A DNA stretch of 23,016 nucleotides from Flavobacteriales bacterium (lineage in GTDB: Bacteria; Bacteroidota; Bacteroidia; Flavobacteriales; PHOS-HE28), in assembly GCA_008016945.1 (NCBI GenBank), contig SSGN01000038.1, positions 1-23,016 of the forward strand, given 5' to 3'. This document shows, piece by piece, positions 8,548-17,882 of this stretch. Made by a program: the position numbers and the translations under genes. The notes beneath the pieces are model-generated. The model was not told where the DNA came from and did no database searches. It saw nothing but the letters and a program-made list of their open reading frames with translations. Within the stretch, counting starts at the first letter, position 1. Each line of letters starts with the position of its first letter.

Positions 8548-8738
8548 TTGCGCTCGATGTGGGCGCGCATCTCGGCCATGGACAAAACTCGGCCGGCCTT
8601 GGCGTCCGCGAGACCTTCCGCCACTTTCTGGAGCAGCACGATACGCTCGATAAGCTCATCCGCATCGAACTGCTCGGGCATCTCCTTCAAGGTCCGCAGG
8701 ACGGCCTTCTTGGACAAGGTGCGTTGCTTCGTTGCCAT
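8535..8738 (-). CDS. Antitoxin of TA pair 2
   Basis: This 67-residue protein is charged and probably helical throughout: a basic start (MATKQRTLSKKAVLRTLKEM), then FDADELIERIVLLQKVAEGLADAKAGRVLSMAEM and a C-terminal AHIERKWSK. The GRxxSxxEM stretch near the end is the part that often wraps the toxin in Bacteroidota antitoxins of this kind. No obvious DNA-binding fold is seen. It precedes the toxin and overlaps it by 13 bases. Its own promoter element is at 8776-8783, just beyond the 3' end of the UDP-glucuronate decarboxylase gene. The function is inferred from gene order, size and composition. Confidence 0.75.
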   Translation of the reverse strand: MATKQRTLSKKAVLRTLKEMPEQFDADELIERIVLLQKVAEGLADAKAGRVLSMAEMRAHIERKWSK

Positions 8739-8775
8739 GCGTTGTGCGAGCGAACCGTCAAGGCGGTGGTGAAGA

Positions 8776-8783
8776 CGAAGTTA
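8776..8783 (-). promoter_or_regulatory. Promoter -7 element for TA pair 2
   Basis: On the minus strand it reads TAACTTCG, identical to the element before the WbpD operon. It lies 37 bases before the antitoxin ATG and only a few bases past the stop of the upstream gene, so the TA operon can be transcribed on its own. Confidence 0.45.
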
Positions 8784-8786
8784 GCC

Positions 8787-9965
<1,179 letters not shown>

Positions 9966-9969
9966 GTGA

Positions 9970-11319
9970 TCAGGCGGTGGCTTTGGTTTTCGCCTTCGGG
10001 CTATGTGCGGCGGTGACCACGTTGCGGCCGATGCTCACGTAGTGGAAACCCTTGGCCTTCATCTCGTCCAGCTCGTAGAGGTTGCGGCCATCGAAGATGG
10101 TGCGCTCCTTCAACGAGCTTTCCAACTGCGCGAAGTCGGGCGTGCGGAACAGGGCCCACTCGGTGCAGATGATCAGGGAATCGGCGCCTTTGAGCGCTTC
10201 GTATTCGTCCTTGGCGTAATTGATCTTGTCGCCGATCAGCTTCTTCACGTTGTTCGCACCTTCCGGGTCGAAGGCGGTCACCGTGGCACCGGCCTTGGTC
10301 AATGCATCGATCATGTACAGTGCGGGTGCTTCACGGATGTCGTCGGTATCGGGCTTGAACGAGAGGCCCCACATGGCGAAGTGCTTCCCTTTCAGGTCGC
10401 CGCCGTAGTAGGCTTCGATCTTCGGCATCAGCGCGGTCTTCTGTTGCTCGTTCACCTCCATCACGCTGTTGATGATCTGGAAGTCGTAGCCTGCCTCCTT
10501 GCCGCTCTTGGCCAGGGCTTGCACATCCTTGGGGAAGCAGCTGCCGCCGTAGCCGATGCCGGGGAAGAGGAAGCGCTTGCCGATGCGCGTGTCGGTGCCC
10601 ATGCCGATGCGCACCTTGTCCACGTCGGCGCCCACGGCCTCGCAGAAGTTCGCGATCTCGTTCATGAACGTGATCTTGGCGGCGAGGAAGGCGTTGGCGG
10701 CGTACTTGGTGAGCTCGGCGCTGCGCTCGTCCATGAAGATGATGGGGTTGCCTTGGCGCACGAAGGGCTTGTACAGGTCCTCCATCAGTTTGCGGGCGCG
10801 CTCGCTGCTGGTGCCCACCACCACGCGGTCGGGTTTGAGGAAATCGTCCACGGCGAAGCCTTCGCGCAGGAACTCGGGGTTGCTCACCACATCGAATTCC
10901 ACCTTGGCGTACTTGGCCACCTCGGCATGCACTTTCTCGGCGGTGCCTACGGGAACGGTGCTCTTGTCCACCAGCACCTTGTAATCCTTCATTAAGCGCC
11001 CGATGTCGCCGGCGGCCTTGAGCACATAGCTCAGGTCGGCGCTGCCGTCCTCTCCCGGAGGTGTGGGCAGGGCGAGGAACACGATCTGCGCTTTCTCCAA
11101 TGCTTCGGCGAGATCGGTGGTGAAGCGCAACCGCCCCTGTCGGATGTTGCGTTCGAAGAGTACGTCGAGGTGCGGTTCGTAGATGGGTACCTTGCCATCC
11201 TTCATCATCTGCACCTTCTCGGCGTTGATGTCCACGCATACCACGTGGTTGCCCGTTTCTGCGAAGCAGGTGCCTGTCACAAGGCCAACATATCCGGTTC
11301 CTACTACTGCGATGTTCAT
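9970..11319 (-). CDS. ugd: UDP-glucose 6-dehydrogenase
   Basis: This 449-residue cytoplasmic enzyme oxidises UDP-glucose to UDP-glucuronate with two NAD. It shows [12 protein letters not shown] (5-16), a YEPHLD-type segment (47-52), DKSTVPVGT (118-126), SNPEFLREG (146-154) and catalytic C261 in [10 protein letters not shown]. The ATG at 11340 is also in frame, but family members begin right at the Rossmann strand MNIAVVG, so I choose 11319. The last 13 residues ([13 protein letters not shown]) form a Lys/Ala-rich tail, followed 4 bases later by uxs with its much longer Lys/Ala/Pro-rich start. The gene lies 40 bases after the WbpE-like gene and is probably co-transcribed with it. Confidence 0.93.
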   Translation of the reverse strand: MNIAVVGTGYVGLVTGTCFAETGNHVVCVDINAEKVQMMKDGKVPIYEPHLDVLFERNIRQGRLRFTTDLAEALEKAQIVFLALPTPPGEDGSADLSYVLKAAGDIGRLMKDYKVLVDKSTVPVGTAEKVHAEVAKYAKVEFDVVSNPEFLREGFAVDDFLKPDRVVVGTSSERARKLMEDLYKPFVRQGNPIIFMDERSAELTKYAANAFLAAKITFMNEIANFCEAVGADVDKVRIGMGTDTRIGKRFLFPGIGYGGSCFPKDVQALAKSGKEAGYDFQIINSVMEVNEQQKTALMPKIEAYYGGDLKGKHFAMWGLSFKPDTDDIREAPALYMIDALTKAGATVTAFDPEGANNVKKLIGDKINYAKDEYEALKGADSLIICTEWALFRTPDFAQLESSLKERTIFDGRNLYELDEMKAKGFHYVSIGRNVVTAAHSPKAKTKATA

Positions 11320-11359
11320 GTGCTGCGTATTGGGGCGCATCAGGAAACGCCCGTGCGAT

Positions 11360-12487
11360 TCAATTGAAGTATGCCTTCACCGTGGCGGTGATGTGCGTGA
11401 GTTGTTCGTTGTCCAGTTCGGTGCTCATGGGTAGCGAGAGCACTTCGCGCGTGAGTTGTTCGGTCACCGGAAGGGAGCCCTCCGGCGCACGATCGGTCTT
11501 GTACGCATTCTGCAGGTGGCAGGATACAGGGTAGTAGATCATGGCCGGGACACCATGGGCCTCGAGGTGCGCCTTCAGCCCGTCGCGGTGGCCTCCCGTG
11601 ACCCGCAACGTATACTGGTGGAAGACGTGCGTGCTGGTGCCACTGCGCACCGGCGTATGCACATGTTCCATGCCCTTGAAGGCCTCATCGTAGAAGGCTG
11701 CGGCCTTGTTCCGCGCCGAGCCATACTCATCCAAATGCTTCAGCTTGATACGCAGGATGGCGGCCTGCAGGCTGTCCAGTCGGCTATTGACCCCCACCAC
11801 CTCGTGGTAGTAGCGCACATCACTTCCGTGGTTGCACACGCGGCGCAGCTTCTTCGCGATGTCGTCGTCGTTGGTGAAGAGCGCGCCACCATCGCCGTAG
11901 CAGCCGAGGTTCTTGCTGGGGAAGAAGCTGGTGCTGGCCACGTGGCCGATGCTTCCGCTCTTTCGCTTCGTTCCATCGCTGAACGTGTATTCGGCGCCGA
12001 TGGCCTGGGCGTTGTCCTCGATCACGTACAGGCCGTGCTTCTCGGCCAGGGCCATGATCGCCTCCATGTCGGCCACCTGCCCGAAGAGGTGTACGGGCAC
12101 GATGGCCTTGGTCTTCGGGGTGATCTTGCGCTCGATGTCGGCGGGGTCGAGGTTGAAGGTGCCCGGCAGCACGTCGGCGAACACGGGCGTGATGCCCAGC
12201 AGGCCGACCACCTCCACCGTGGCCACGAAGGTGAAGGATGCCGTGATGACCTCATCGCCAGGCTTCAGCCCCAAGGCCATCATGGCGATCTGCAGGGCAT
12301 CGGTGCCGTTGGCGCAGGCGATCACATGTTTAGAGCCGTTGTATGCGGCCAACTCCTGCTCGAAGGCTTTCACCTCAGGGCCGTTGATGAAGGCGGCGTT
12401 ATCGACCACCCGTTGCATGGCGGCATCCACCTCGGGCTTGATGCGTTGGTACTGGCCGACGAGGTCGACCATCTGGATGGGTTTCAT
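11360..12487 (-). CDS. DegT/DnrJ/EryC1 aminotransferase, WbpE/WlbC-like
   Basis: This 375-residue PLP enzyme transfers an amino group to a keto-sugar nucleotide. Seen are the start IQMVDL, ANGTDALQIAM (59-69), the D158 region VIEDNAQAIGA, and the PLP lysine K192 in SFFPSKNLGCYGDGGAL. The IQMVDL-Q start and the IEDNAQAIGA stretch fit the WbpE/WlbC branch, which aminates UDP-3-keto-GlcNAcA using glutamate. That makes it the partner of the WbpB- and WbpD-like enzymes at 5393-6996, although it lies in a separate operon with ugd and uxs. An action on the RfbB product is an alternative, because DegT proteins vary in substrate. A promoter element stands at 12527-12534. Confidence 0.88.
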   Translation of the reverse strand: MKPIQMVDLVGQYQRIKPEVDAAMQRVVDNAAFINGPEVKAFEQELAAYNGSKHVIACANGTDALQIAMMALGLKPGDEVITASFTFVATVEVVGLLGITPVFADVLPGTFNLDPADIERKITPKTKAIVPVHLFGQVADMEAIMALAEKHGLYVIEDNAQAIGAEYTFSDGTKRKSGSIGHVASTSFFPSKNLGCYGDGGALFTNDDDIAKKLRRVCNHGSDVRYYHEVVGVNSRLDSLQAAILRIKLKHLDEYGSARNKAAAFYDEAFKGMEHVHTPVRSGTSTHVFHQYTLRVTGGHRDGLKAHLEAHGVPAMIYYPVSCHLQNAYKTDRAPEGSLPVTEQLTREVLSLPMSTELDNEQLTHITATVKAYFN

Positions 12488-12526
12488 CGGCTCTGCGGTG
12501 GTCCGGCGTTTCGTTCCGGTGGGGTG

Positions 12527-12534
12527 CGAAGATA
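12527..12534 (-). promoter_or_regulatory. Promoter -7 element for the WbpE-like/ugd/uxs operon
   Basis: On the minus strand it reads TATCTTCG, followed by CACC. It lies 39 bases before the ATG at 12487. It has the same TAnnTTCG-CACC form as the element before the MFS transporter. Confidence 0.45.
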
Positions 12535-12593
12535 GCCGAGCGCAACGCTACCCGATGTACCGCTGGGCGATCGGCCGCTGCTGTGTGGCGCGC

Positions 12594-12601
12594 TACTTTT
12601 G
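12594..12601 (+). promoter_or_regulatory. Promoter -7 element for the outer-membrane protein and waaA
   Basis: TACTTTTG matches the Bacteroidota consensus TAnnTTTG exactly and ends 7 bases before the ATG at 12609. This predicts a 5' leader of about 1-3 bases. No TTG is seen at the usual -33 distance. Confidence 0.55.
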
Positions 12602-12608
12602 TGGAAGC

Positions 12609-13361
12609 ATGCGTACCGCTCCCCTCCTTGTCCTCTTCTTCCTATCGGCGGCGCCCCTTTGCCATGCCCAGACCATCCGTGACACCTCCTTGGCCCTGGT
12701 GGCGGTGCAAGCCAGCTACGCCCATCAGATCGCCGGCGGGGACCTCTCCGAACGGTTCGGCACCAACAACAACATCGGTCTGGGGGCCTGGCGCAAGCTC
12801 CGCAACAACATCACCCTGGGCGCCGAGGGCGGGTTCATCTTCGGCAACGAGGTGCGGGAACCGGGGATCGTGCGGAACGTGATGAACAGCGCGGGCCAGT
12901 TCGTGGACCAGGAGGGTGAGATGGCCGATGTGTTCTTGTTCGAGCGCGGCTGGACGGCCTTCGCCACGGTGGGCCGCATCTTCCCCCTCTTCGGGCCCAA
13001 CCCGAACTCCGGCCTGCACCTGAAGCTGGGCGGTGGCTACCTGCGGCACAAGGTGCGGGTGCAGACCCAGAAGAACGTGGTGCCGCAGTTGGAAGATGAG
13101 TACCTGCACGGCTACGACAGGCTCACCGCCGGACCTGCGGGCCTGGCCTACATCGGCTACCAGCATTTCGGGAACAACGGGCGGATCAACTTCCACATCG
13201 GTCTGGAGTTGATCGCCGGTGCCACGCGACCGCTGCGGGCCTTCAACTTCGATACCGAGCAGTACAACAAGGCGCAGCGCCTCGACCTGTTGAGCGGCCT
13301 TCGTTTGGGCTGGACCCTCCCCATCTACAAGAAGAAGGACACCGGGTTCCACTACTACTGA
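12609..13361 (+). CDS. Predicted outer-membrane beta-barrel protein
   Basis: This 250-residue protein has a clear signal peptide (residues about 1-20, MRTAPLLVLFFLSAAPLCHA, with cleavage after AHA-like CHA). The mature part alternates hydrophobic and polar residues with many aromatic and glycine positions, as in barrels: IGLGAWRKLRNNITLGAEGGF, LHLKLGGGYLRHKV, INFHIGLELIAGA, LSGLRLGWTLPIY. I do not recognise a named family or know its function. The frame is open far upstream, but the signal peptide and the promoter element 7 bases before fix the start. Its TGA shares a base with the waaA ATG (TGATG), so it is expressed with a lipid A/Kdo gene, in keeping with an outer-membrane site. Confidence 0.75.
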   Translation: MRTAPLLVLFFLSAAPLCHAQTIRDTSLALVAVQASYAHQIAGGDLSERFGTNNNIGLGAWRKLRNNITLGAEGGFIFGNEVREPGIVRNVMNSAGQFVDQEGEMADVFLFERGWTAFATVGRIFPLFGPNPNSGLHLKLGGGYLRHKVRVQTQKNVVPQLEDEYLHGYDRLTAGPAGLAYIGYQHFGNNGRINFHIGLELIAGATRPLRAFNFDTEQYNKAQRLDLLSGLRLGWTLPIYKKKDTGFHYY

Positions 13362-14593
13362 TGGCATCGCTGATCGGTCTGGGAACGGCCTTGTACCATG
13401 CCGCCATTCGTTTGGCGGCCCCCTTCATGCCCAAGGCCAGGGCGTGGGTGGAAGGACGCCGAGGCCTGTGGCAACGGCTGGAGGCGAAACGCGCCGAGCT
13501 GCAAGGGTGCATCTGGTTCCATTGTGCCAGTGTGGGCGAGTTCGAACAGGCACGGCCCGTACTGGAAGCGATCAGGCAAGCCCGACCCGAACTGCCGGTG
13601 CTGGTGACCTTCTTCAGCCCCAGCGGCTACCAGGCACGGGTGGGCCACCCGTTGGCCACCCACGTGGAATACCTACCACCGGATACCGCCCGCCAGGCCG
13701 CCCGGCTCCAGGCCTTGCTGAAGCCCCGCATGGCCGTCTTCATCAAGTACGAGTTCTGGTACAGGCACCTGCACGCCCTGCGCCAAGCCGGCGTGCCCAC
13801 CTACCTGGTCAGCGCCATCTTCAGGCCCTCGCAGCCCTTCTTCCGGTGGTATGGTGGTGGCCATCGGGCCATGCTCGCCTGTTTCGACCGGCTGTTCGTG
13901 CAGAACGAGGAGTCGCGCAGCTTGCTCGCAGGCATCGGCGTACACCCGGTAACGGTGAGCGGCGACACCCGGTTCGACCGCGTGATGCGTATCGTGGAGG
14001 ACCACGGATCACTGCCGATCGCCGAGGCCTTCTGCAACGATAGCACGGCGCCCGTGCTGGTGGCCGGCAGTACCTGGCCCGCCGATGAACGCCTGCTCTT
14101 CGACGCGGTGCACCATCACCCGCGACTTCGACTGATGGTGGTGCCCCACGAGCTCACCCCCGACCACCTGGATGCCGTATCGTCCCTGGCCCCCACGCCC
14201 TTGGCCCGTTGGAGCGCCCCCACCCCCGGGTGCCGTACGCTCCTGGTGGATCGCATGGGCTACCTCTCGCGCCTGTACCGGTACGCCACGATCACGTATG
14301 TGGGCGGTGGCTTCGGCAGTGGCATACACAACACCTTGGAGGCCGCCGCATGGGGCAAGCCGGTGATCTTCGGCCCCAACCATGCCCGCTTCGCCGAAGC
14401 ACAGGGCCTGATCGAGGCCGGGGCGGGATACACGGTGAAGAACGCCGAGGAACTACGGCATCTGCTGCAGCGGTTCCTGGATGATGCCGACGCACTCGCC
14501 CGCGCATCGCAGGCTGCACAACGCTATGTATCGGAGCGCACCGGGGCCACGGAGCGCATCAGCACGGTCCTGTTGGAGCGGCTTGACCGGTGA
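13361..14593 (+). CDS. waaA: 3-deoxy-D-manno-octulosonic acid (Kdo) transferase
   Basis: This 410-residue GT-B (family 30) enzyme adds Kdo from CMP-Kdo to lipid IVA at the cytoplasmic face of the inner membrane, the first step of LPS core building. An N-terminal hydrophobic anchor covers residues about 3-22. HCASVGEFEQARP (54-66) contains E60, matching the catalytic glutamate of WaaA proteins. FFSPSGYQ, VFIKYEFWYRHL and the donor-binding GGGFGSGIHNTLEAAAWGKPVIFGP complete the family set. Length is normal. It overlaps the upstream barrel protein as TGATG. Its TGA and the stop of the convergent next gene form one TGATCA, so no terminator fits between them. Confidence 0.93.
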   Translation: MASLIGLGTALYHAAIRLAAPFMPKARAWVEGRRGLWQRLEAKRAELQGCIWFHCASVGEFEQARPVLEAIRQARPELPVLVTFFSPSGYQARVGHPLATHVEYLPPDTARQAARLQALLKPRMAVFIKYEFWYRHLHALRQAGVPTYLVSAIFRPSQPFFRWYGGGHRAMLACFDRLFVQNEESRSLLAGIGVHPVTVSGDTRFDRVMRIVEDHGSLPIAEAFCNDSTAPVLVAGSTWPADERLLFDAVHHHPRLRLMVVPHELTPDHLDAVSSLAPTPLARWSAPTPGCRTLLVDRMGYLSRLYRYATITYVGGGFGSGIHNTLEAAAWGKPVIFGPNHARFAEAQGLIEAGAGYTVKNAEELRHLLQRFLDDADALARASQAAQRYVSERTGATERISTVLLERLDR

Positions 14594-16195
14594 TCACTTG
14601 CCGTCCTTGGAGAACTCCACCTTCACGGGCACGAGCTTGCCCGAGCCGAGCTTGCGCTGGCCGTAGGTGAAGAAGGTGCCTTTGTCCACTTGGAACATGC
14701 CCGTTCCGGCGAGGTAATCCGCATCCTTGTCCGATACCAAGACGATCTTGGTGCGGTACTTCCCCGTGTTGTCGAAGCTCACCACCATGCTGCGGCAATC
14801 CTTGGCATCGATGCCCTTCTCCAGGCGCTCGCCCTTCTTGCGTCGTTCGATGTTGTTCTCGTCGTCGATGAACAGGATGTGGAGCTCGTCCTCGAAGAGC
14901 ACCGCCTGCGAATTGCCCAGGTAGTACGCCGTGGTGTTGATGAACCGCGGCACCTCGGTCCGCCAGAGCAGGTTCCCGGAAGCATCGAAGGAATGGGCGA
15001 TCATGTCGCCGTTCACGTACCTGGTCACCGTGCGCGATCCGCCCCCGGCACTGCTCGTGGTGGCTTGATAGCTGTAGCTGACCTCGGTGACGAGATGGTA
15101 CCGGCCATCGGTGCCGCGCAGCAGGTCGGCCACGATCATCTCCTCCTGGACCTTGTCGTTGTTCTTGCCCGTCTTCGGGAATTCGTATTTGCCGCGTTGC
15201 TCGAAGCGATCCCCATCCTTGGCCCAGACCGCGGTGAAGGAGCCTGGCGTCTTGTCCTTCTTCTCATCCAAGGACCCATAAACACCGGCGACCACCATGG
15301 AGCCGTCGTCCAGGCTGAGCAGGTCCACATCCACGGGATAGTCCGATCCTTCCATCTTGAAGGTGGTCTCGTTCACGCCCTGCGCGTTCATGCGGTACAC
15401 GCGCGACTCGAAATCCACCACCCCCTTCTTCACATCGCGGTTGCCGAACTTGTTCTTGATCCATGCCGTGGCCGTGCCGTCGTTGGTCACCTCCACATCG
15501 AGCAGCGAACTGCGGGTGCCCTTGACCTCGCTGGTGATGAACTGCTGCCACAGCGGCTCCATCTTCTCGTTCACCACCATGAAGAAGTGTACGGCCTGCT
15601 TGTCCTCGGTGCTCATCTCCGGGCTATGGATCAGCATCTTGGTCTTGTCCGGCGAGAGCTTGGTGACGAAGCCGAAAGGTGCGGCCTCGGCCCCGACGAA
15701 CGGGAACCCCTTGGTGGACTTCTCATAGTCGATGGAGGCGAACTCTTGCAGCGGCGCGTTGTTCTTGGTGAGGCGCGGATCGAACTGCTGCCACAACAAG
15801 CGGAACTTCTTGGCATCCTTGAGCCGCTGGCTGGCGATGAGCAACGGCTTGTCGCCGAACATGACGATATCCTCCAGGGCGGTGCGGCCCATGGGCGAGC
15901 TGAGGTTGGGTTCGATGGACCGGACCAACTCCATCTTGTCCATGGTGTACAGATCGAGGCGGTACTCCAAGTCGACGATGGGGATGAACATCAAGCTCGC
16001 TCCGGTGGCCTTGGCCTTCAGCACCACGAGGCTGTTCTCCGTGGTGCGGATCAGGCGTGCCGCGATCAACCGGTCCACCGCATCGGCATCGGCGCTCATG
16101 CGCACTTTGATCTTGGTGCGGCCCTCCTGTGCAGGAACCGCCAAGGCGGCACACAGGGCCATGGACAACAGGAAGGATACACGGAGAAGGCGCAT
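14594..16195 (-). CDS. Exported protein of unknown function
   Basis: This 533-residue protein begins with a signal peptide (about 1-22, MRLLRVSFLLSMALCAALAVPAQ). The mature part is rich in short strands with recurring blocks such as LVVLKAKATGASLMF, DGSMVVAGVYG, GSFTAVWAKDGDRFE, DGRYHLVTEVSYSY, FDASGNLLWRTEVP and MVVSFDNTGKYRTKIVL. These look like blades of a beta-propeller or similar all-beta fold seen in many Bacteroidota secreted proteins, but no named family is recognised. No C-terminal secretion domain is obvious. It starts 48 bases after the MazG-like gene on the same strand. It may be read through from the rsgA operon; a weak CATCTTCC string just before the ATG is the only promoter candidate. 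Confidence 0.7.
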   Translation of the reverse strand: MRLLRVSFLLSMALCAALAVPAQEGRTKIKVRMSADADAVDRLIAARLIRTTENSLVVLKAKATGASLMFIPIVDLEYRLDLYTMDKMELVRSIEPNLSSPMGRTALEDIVMFGDKPLLIASQRLKDAKKFRLLWQQFDPRLTKNNAPLQEFASIDYEKSTKGFPFVGAEAAPFGFVTKLSPDKTKMLIHSPEMSTEDKQAVHFFMVVNEKMEPLWQQFITSEVKGTRSSLLDVEVTNDGTATAWIKNKFGNRDVKKGVVDFESRVYRMNAQGVNETTFKMEGSDYPVDVDLLSLDDGSMVVAGVYGSLDEKKDKTPGSFTAVWAKDGDRFEQRGKYEFPKTGKNNDKVQEEMIVADLLRGTDGRYHLVTEVSYSYQATTSSAGGGSRTVTRYVNGDMIAHSFDASGNLLWRTEVPRFINTTAYYLGNSQAVLFEDELHILFIDDENNIERRKKGERLEKGIDAKDCRSMVVSFDNTGKYRTKIVLVSDKDADYLAGTGMFQVDKGTFFTYGQRKLGSGKLVPVKVEFSKDGK

Positions 16196-16243
16196 AGGGG
16201 AAGATGCTTGGTCGGCAATGATACTGATCCGGACCGATCCGAA

Positions 16244-16586
16244 CTACCCCAGCTTGGGATTGCGGCGGTGGCGGTCCGCATCGCGCACGGTCTTCTTCTC
16301 CATGGCCTTTTCCCACGCCGCCTGCAGGTCGGTGTCGGTCTGGTTGGCGAGGCAGAGCACCACGAAGAAGCACATCGGCCAGTTCCTCGCCGAGGTCTTT
16401 CGCCTTGTCGCTCTCCTTCTCGCTCTGTTGGCCGTAGCGCCGGGCCATGATGCGGGCCACCTCGCCCACCTCCTCACTGAGCATGGCCATGTTGGTGAGC
16501 GGATCGAAGTAGCGTACACCGGTGGTGGTGATCCACTGGTCCACTTCGGCCTGGAGGTTCCCGATGGCGGTATGAGGGTCCTTCAT
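16244..16586 (-). pseudogene. MazG-like nucleotide pyrophosphohydrolase, interrupted by one extra base
   Basis: The first frame gives a MazG-type helix pair: M1-L73, with EEVGE (E38, E39, E42) and EELAD (E68, D71), the EExxE...ExxD magnesium ligands. After DVL this frame turns into Arg/Pro-rich nonsense and runs on into the next gene. The next frame supplies the expected remainder: FFVVLCLANQTDTDLQAAWE and MEKKTVRDADRHRRNPKLG, ending at TAG (16244-16246). One surplus base in CTTCTTCGTG (minus strand, 16361-16370) explains the break; with CTCTTCGTG the product is about 113 residues, normal for the family. Such enzymes hydrolyse (d)NTPs to monophosphates. It overlaps dtd by 4 bases. A sequencing error is as likely as true inactivation. 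Confidence 0.8.
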
Positions 16587-17035
16587 TCGCGGAGCTTGCT
16601 ATCGATGATGATGGTGACCGGCCCATCGTTGATCAACGACACCTTCATGTCGGCACCGAACTCGCCGGAGCGCACGGGGCGGCCCAGCAATTCACCGAGC
16701 CGCTGCTTGGCCCGGAGGTAGAGTGGCGTGGCCTCCTTGGGCCGTGCGGCGCGCAGGTAGCTGGGGCGGTTGCCCTTCACCGTGCTGGCTTGCAGGGTGA
16801 ACTGGCTCACCACCATCACGTCGCCATGGACCTGTTGCACATCAAGGTTCATCAGGCCTTCCGCATCGGTGAAGATGCGCAGCCGAACCACCTTGCCGCA
16901 GAGCCACTCGAGGTCCTCCTCGGTATCGCCCACTTCAATGCCCAGCAACACCAGCAGCCCGTGGTTGATGTGCGCCCGGCGTTGGCCGTCGATCTCCACA
17001 GCGGCTTCGCTCACCCGTTGTACCACGGCGCGCAT
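16583..17035 (-). CDS. dtd: D-aminoacyl-tRNA deacylase
   Basis: This 150-residue enzyme removes D-amino acids wrongly attached to tRNA. It begins MRAVVQRVSEAAVEIDG as family members do, and shows both active-site motifs: SQFTLQAS (about 97-104) and NDGPVT (137-142), where GP is the cross-subunit Gly-cisPro pair. Length is typical. The start lies 1 base after the stop of the acid phosphatase gene, and the stop overlaps the MazG-like start as ATGA, so it belongs to the rsgA/phosphatase/dtd/mazG operon, a housekeeping group for translation and nucleotide quality control. Confidence 0.95.
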   Translation of the reverse strand: MRAVVQRVSEAAVEIDGQRRAHINHGLLVLLGIEVGDTEEDLEWLCGKVVRLRIFTDAEGLMNLDVQQVHGDVMVVSQFTLQASTVKGNRPSYLRAARPKEATPLYLRAKQRLGELLGRPVRSGEFGADMKVSLINDGPVTIIIDSKLRE

Positions 17036-17036
17036 C

Positions 17037-17867
17037 TCAGTGGCCGTTGCGTTGGAACCATTCCTTCATCCGCGCATGTTTCTCGGCCTCGGTGCCCTTG
17101 CCTTGCACGGCATCGCGGTACGTGCCGTACATGGGGTTGGGCAACAGGATGAAGTACTTCGAAAGGCTGTCGGCCAGGGCATCCACGGTCGCCTTCCCGC
17201 TGTTCACCGACCGGTCCTTGAACCGCTCGTCGAAGTCGCGGAGTTGATCGCCCGCGAGCAACACCACGTCGTGCGTGGCGCGTACCCGGGCACGTCGCTC
17301 GGTCTTGTCACTGGTGCCATCCATCAGCAGGAGATGGGCCTCATCGGCGTTGGGGAAGCCATGTGCGATAAGGTTCTTCAAGGTGCTGGCCCGTTCGGCC
17401 GTTTCGCGGTTGGTGATGTAGAACACCTCGCACGAGGCCTGGTGCGCGTGCAGCAGGAACTCCAGGGCTCCGGGTGAAGGCCTGGCGATCGCCTTATCCG
17501 TCCACGCCCGCCAATCCTGTGGGTCGAAGGTGCGCCCGTGTTCGATGGCTTCGACCTGGTAAGGGCTGTTGTCGAGCACCGTTTCGTCGATGTCCACGAT
17601 CACGGCCATGGGTTTGCGGGGTTGGCCCTCGCCGTAGGTCGCGGCCAGCTCCACGATGTTCCACATCAGCTTGGTGGCGGCCTGCTCGTAGGCTTGCTCG
17701 TAGATCCAGTAGGCCTCGGCGCTCGCGTTCTGCCAGAGCACCGCATCGCTGCCCATCAAGGCGAGTTCGCGGGTGGGGTCCGCTGCAGGCGTGCTGCTGG
17801 CGGTGGGTCGTGGGCCGCTGCACGCGACCAGGGCGGTGAGCGGTACGAGGAGAAGGAGGTCACGCAT
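17037..17867 (-). CDS. Class C acid phosphatase lipoprotein, e(P4) / 5'-nucleotidase family
   Basis: This 276-residue HAD-fold phosphatase has a lipoprotein signal peptide ending in LVAC (C16), so it should be anchored in a cell-envelope membrane. The catalytic DIDETVLDNSPYQ has D92 and D94. Motif II is ITNR (T152), and later come DKTERR (K188) and AGDQLRDF (D207, D211). This is the layout of the Haemophilus e(P4)-type acid phosphatases, which strip phosphate from nucleotides such as NMN or 5'-AMP outside the cytoplasm. It starts 15 bases after rsgA and ends 1 base before dtd, so it is in the same operon. Confidence 0.9.
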   Translation of the reverse strand: MRDLLLLVPLTALVACSGPRPTASSTPAADPTRELALMGSDAVLWQNASAEAYWIYEQAYEQAATKLMWNIVELAATYGEGQPRKPMAVIVDIDETVLDNSPYQVEAIEHGRTFDPQDWRAWTDKAIARPSPGALEFLLHAHQASCEVFYITNRETAERASTLKNLIAHGFPNADEAHLLLMDGTSDKTERRARVRATHDVVLLAGDQLRDFDERFKDRSVNSGKATVDALADSLSKYFILLPNPMYGTYRDAVQGKGTEAEKHARMKEWFQRNGH

Positions 17868-17882
17868 GGTGGTCCGTATGGG

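Noticed and set aside
16361..16370. Programmed +1 frameshift in the MazG-like gene
   Set aside because: There is no in-frame stop at the site, no upstream Shine-Dalgarno-like stimulator and no hairpin after it. A simple one-base indel explains it better.
14690..16450. Plus-strand frame of 586 codons opposite the exported protein of unknown function
   Set aside because: The minus-strand frame has a signal peptide and normal protein composition, while this one is His/Leu/Gln/Arg-rich with no features, so it is an antisense shadow.
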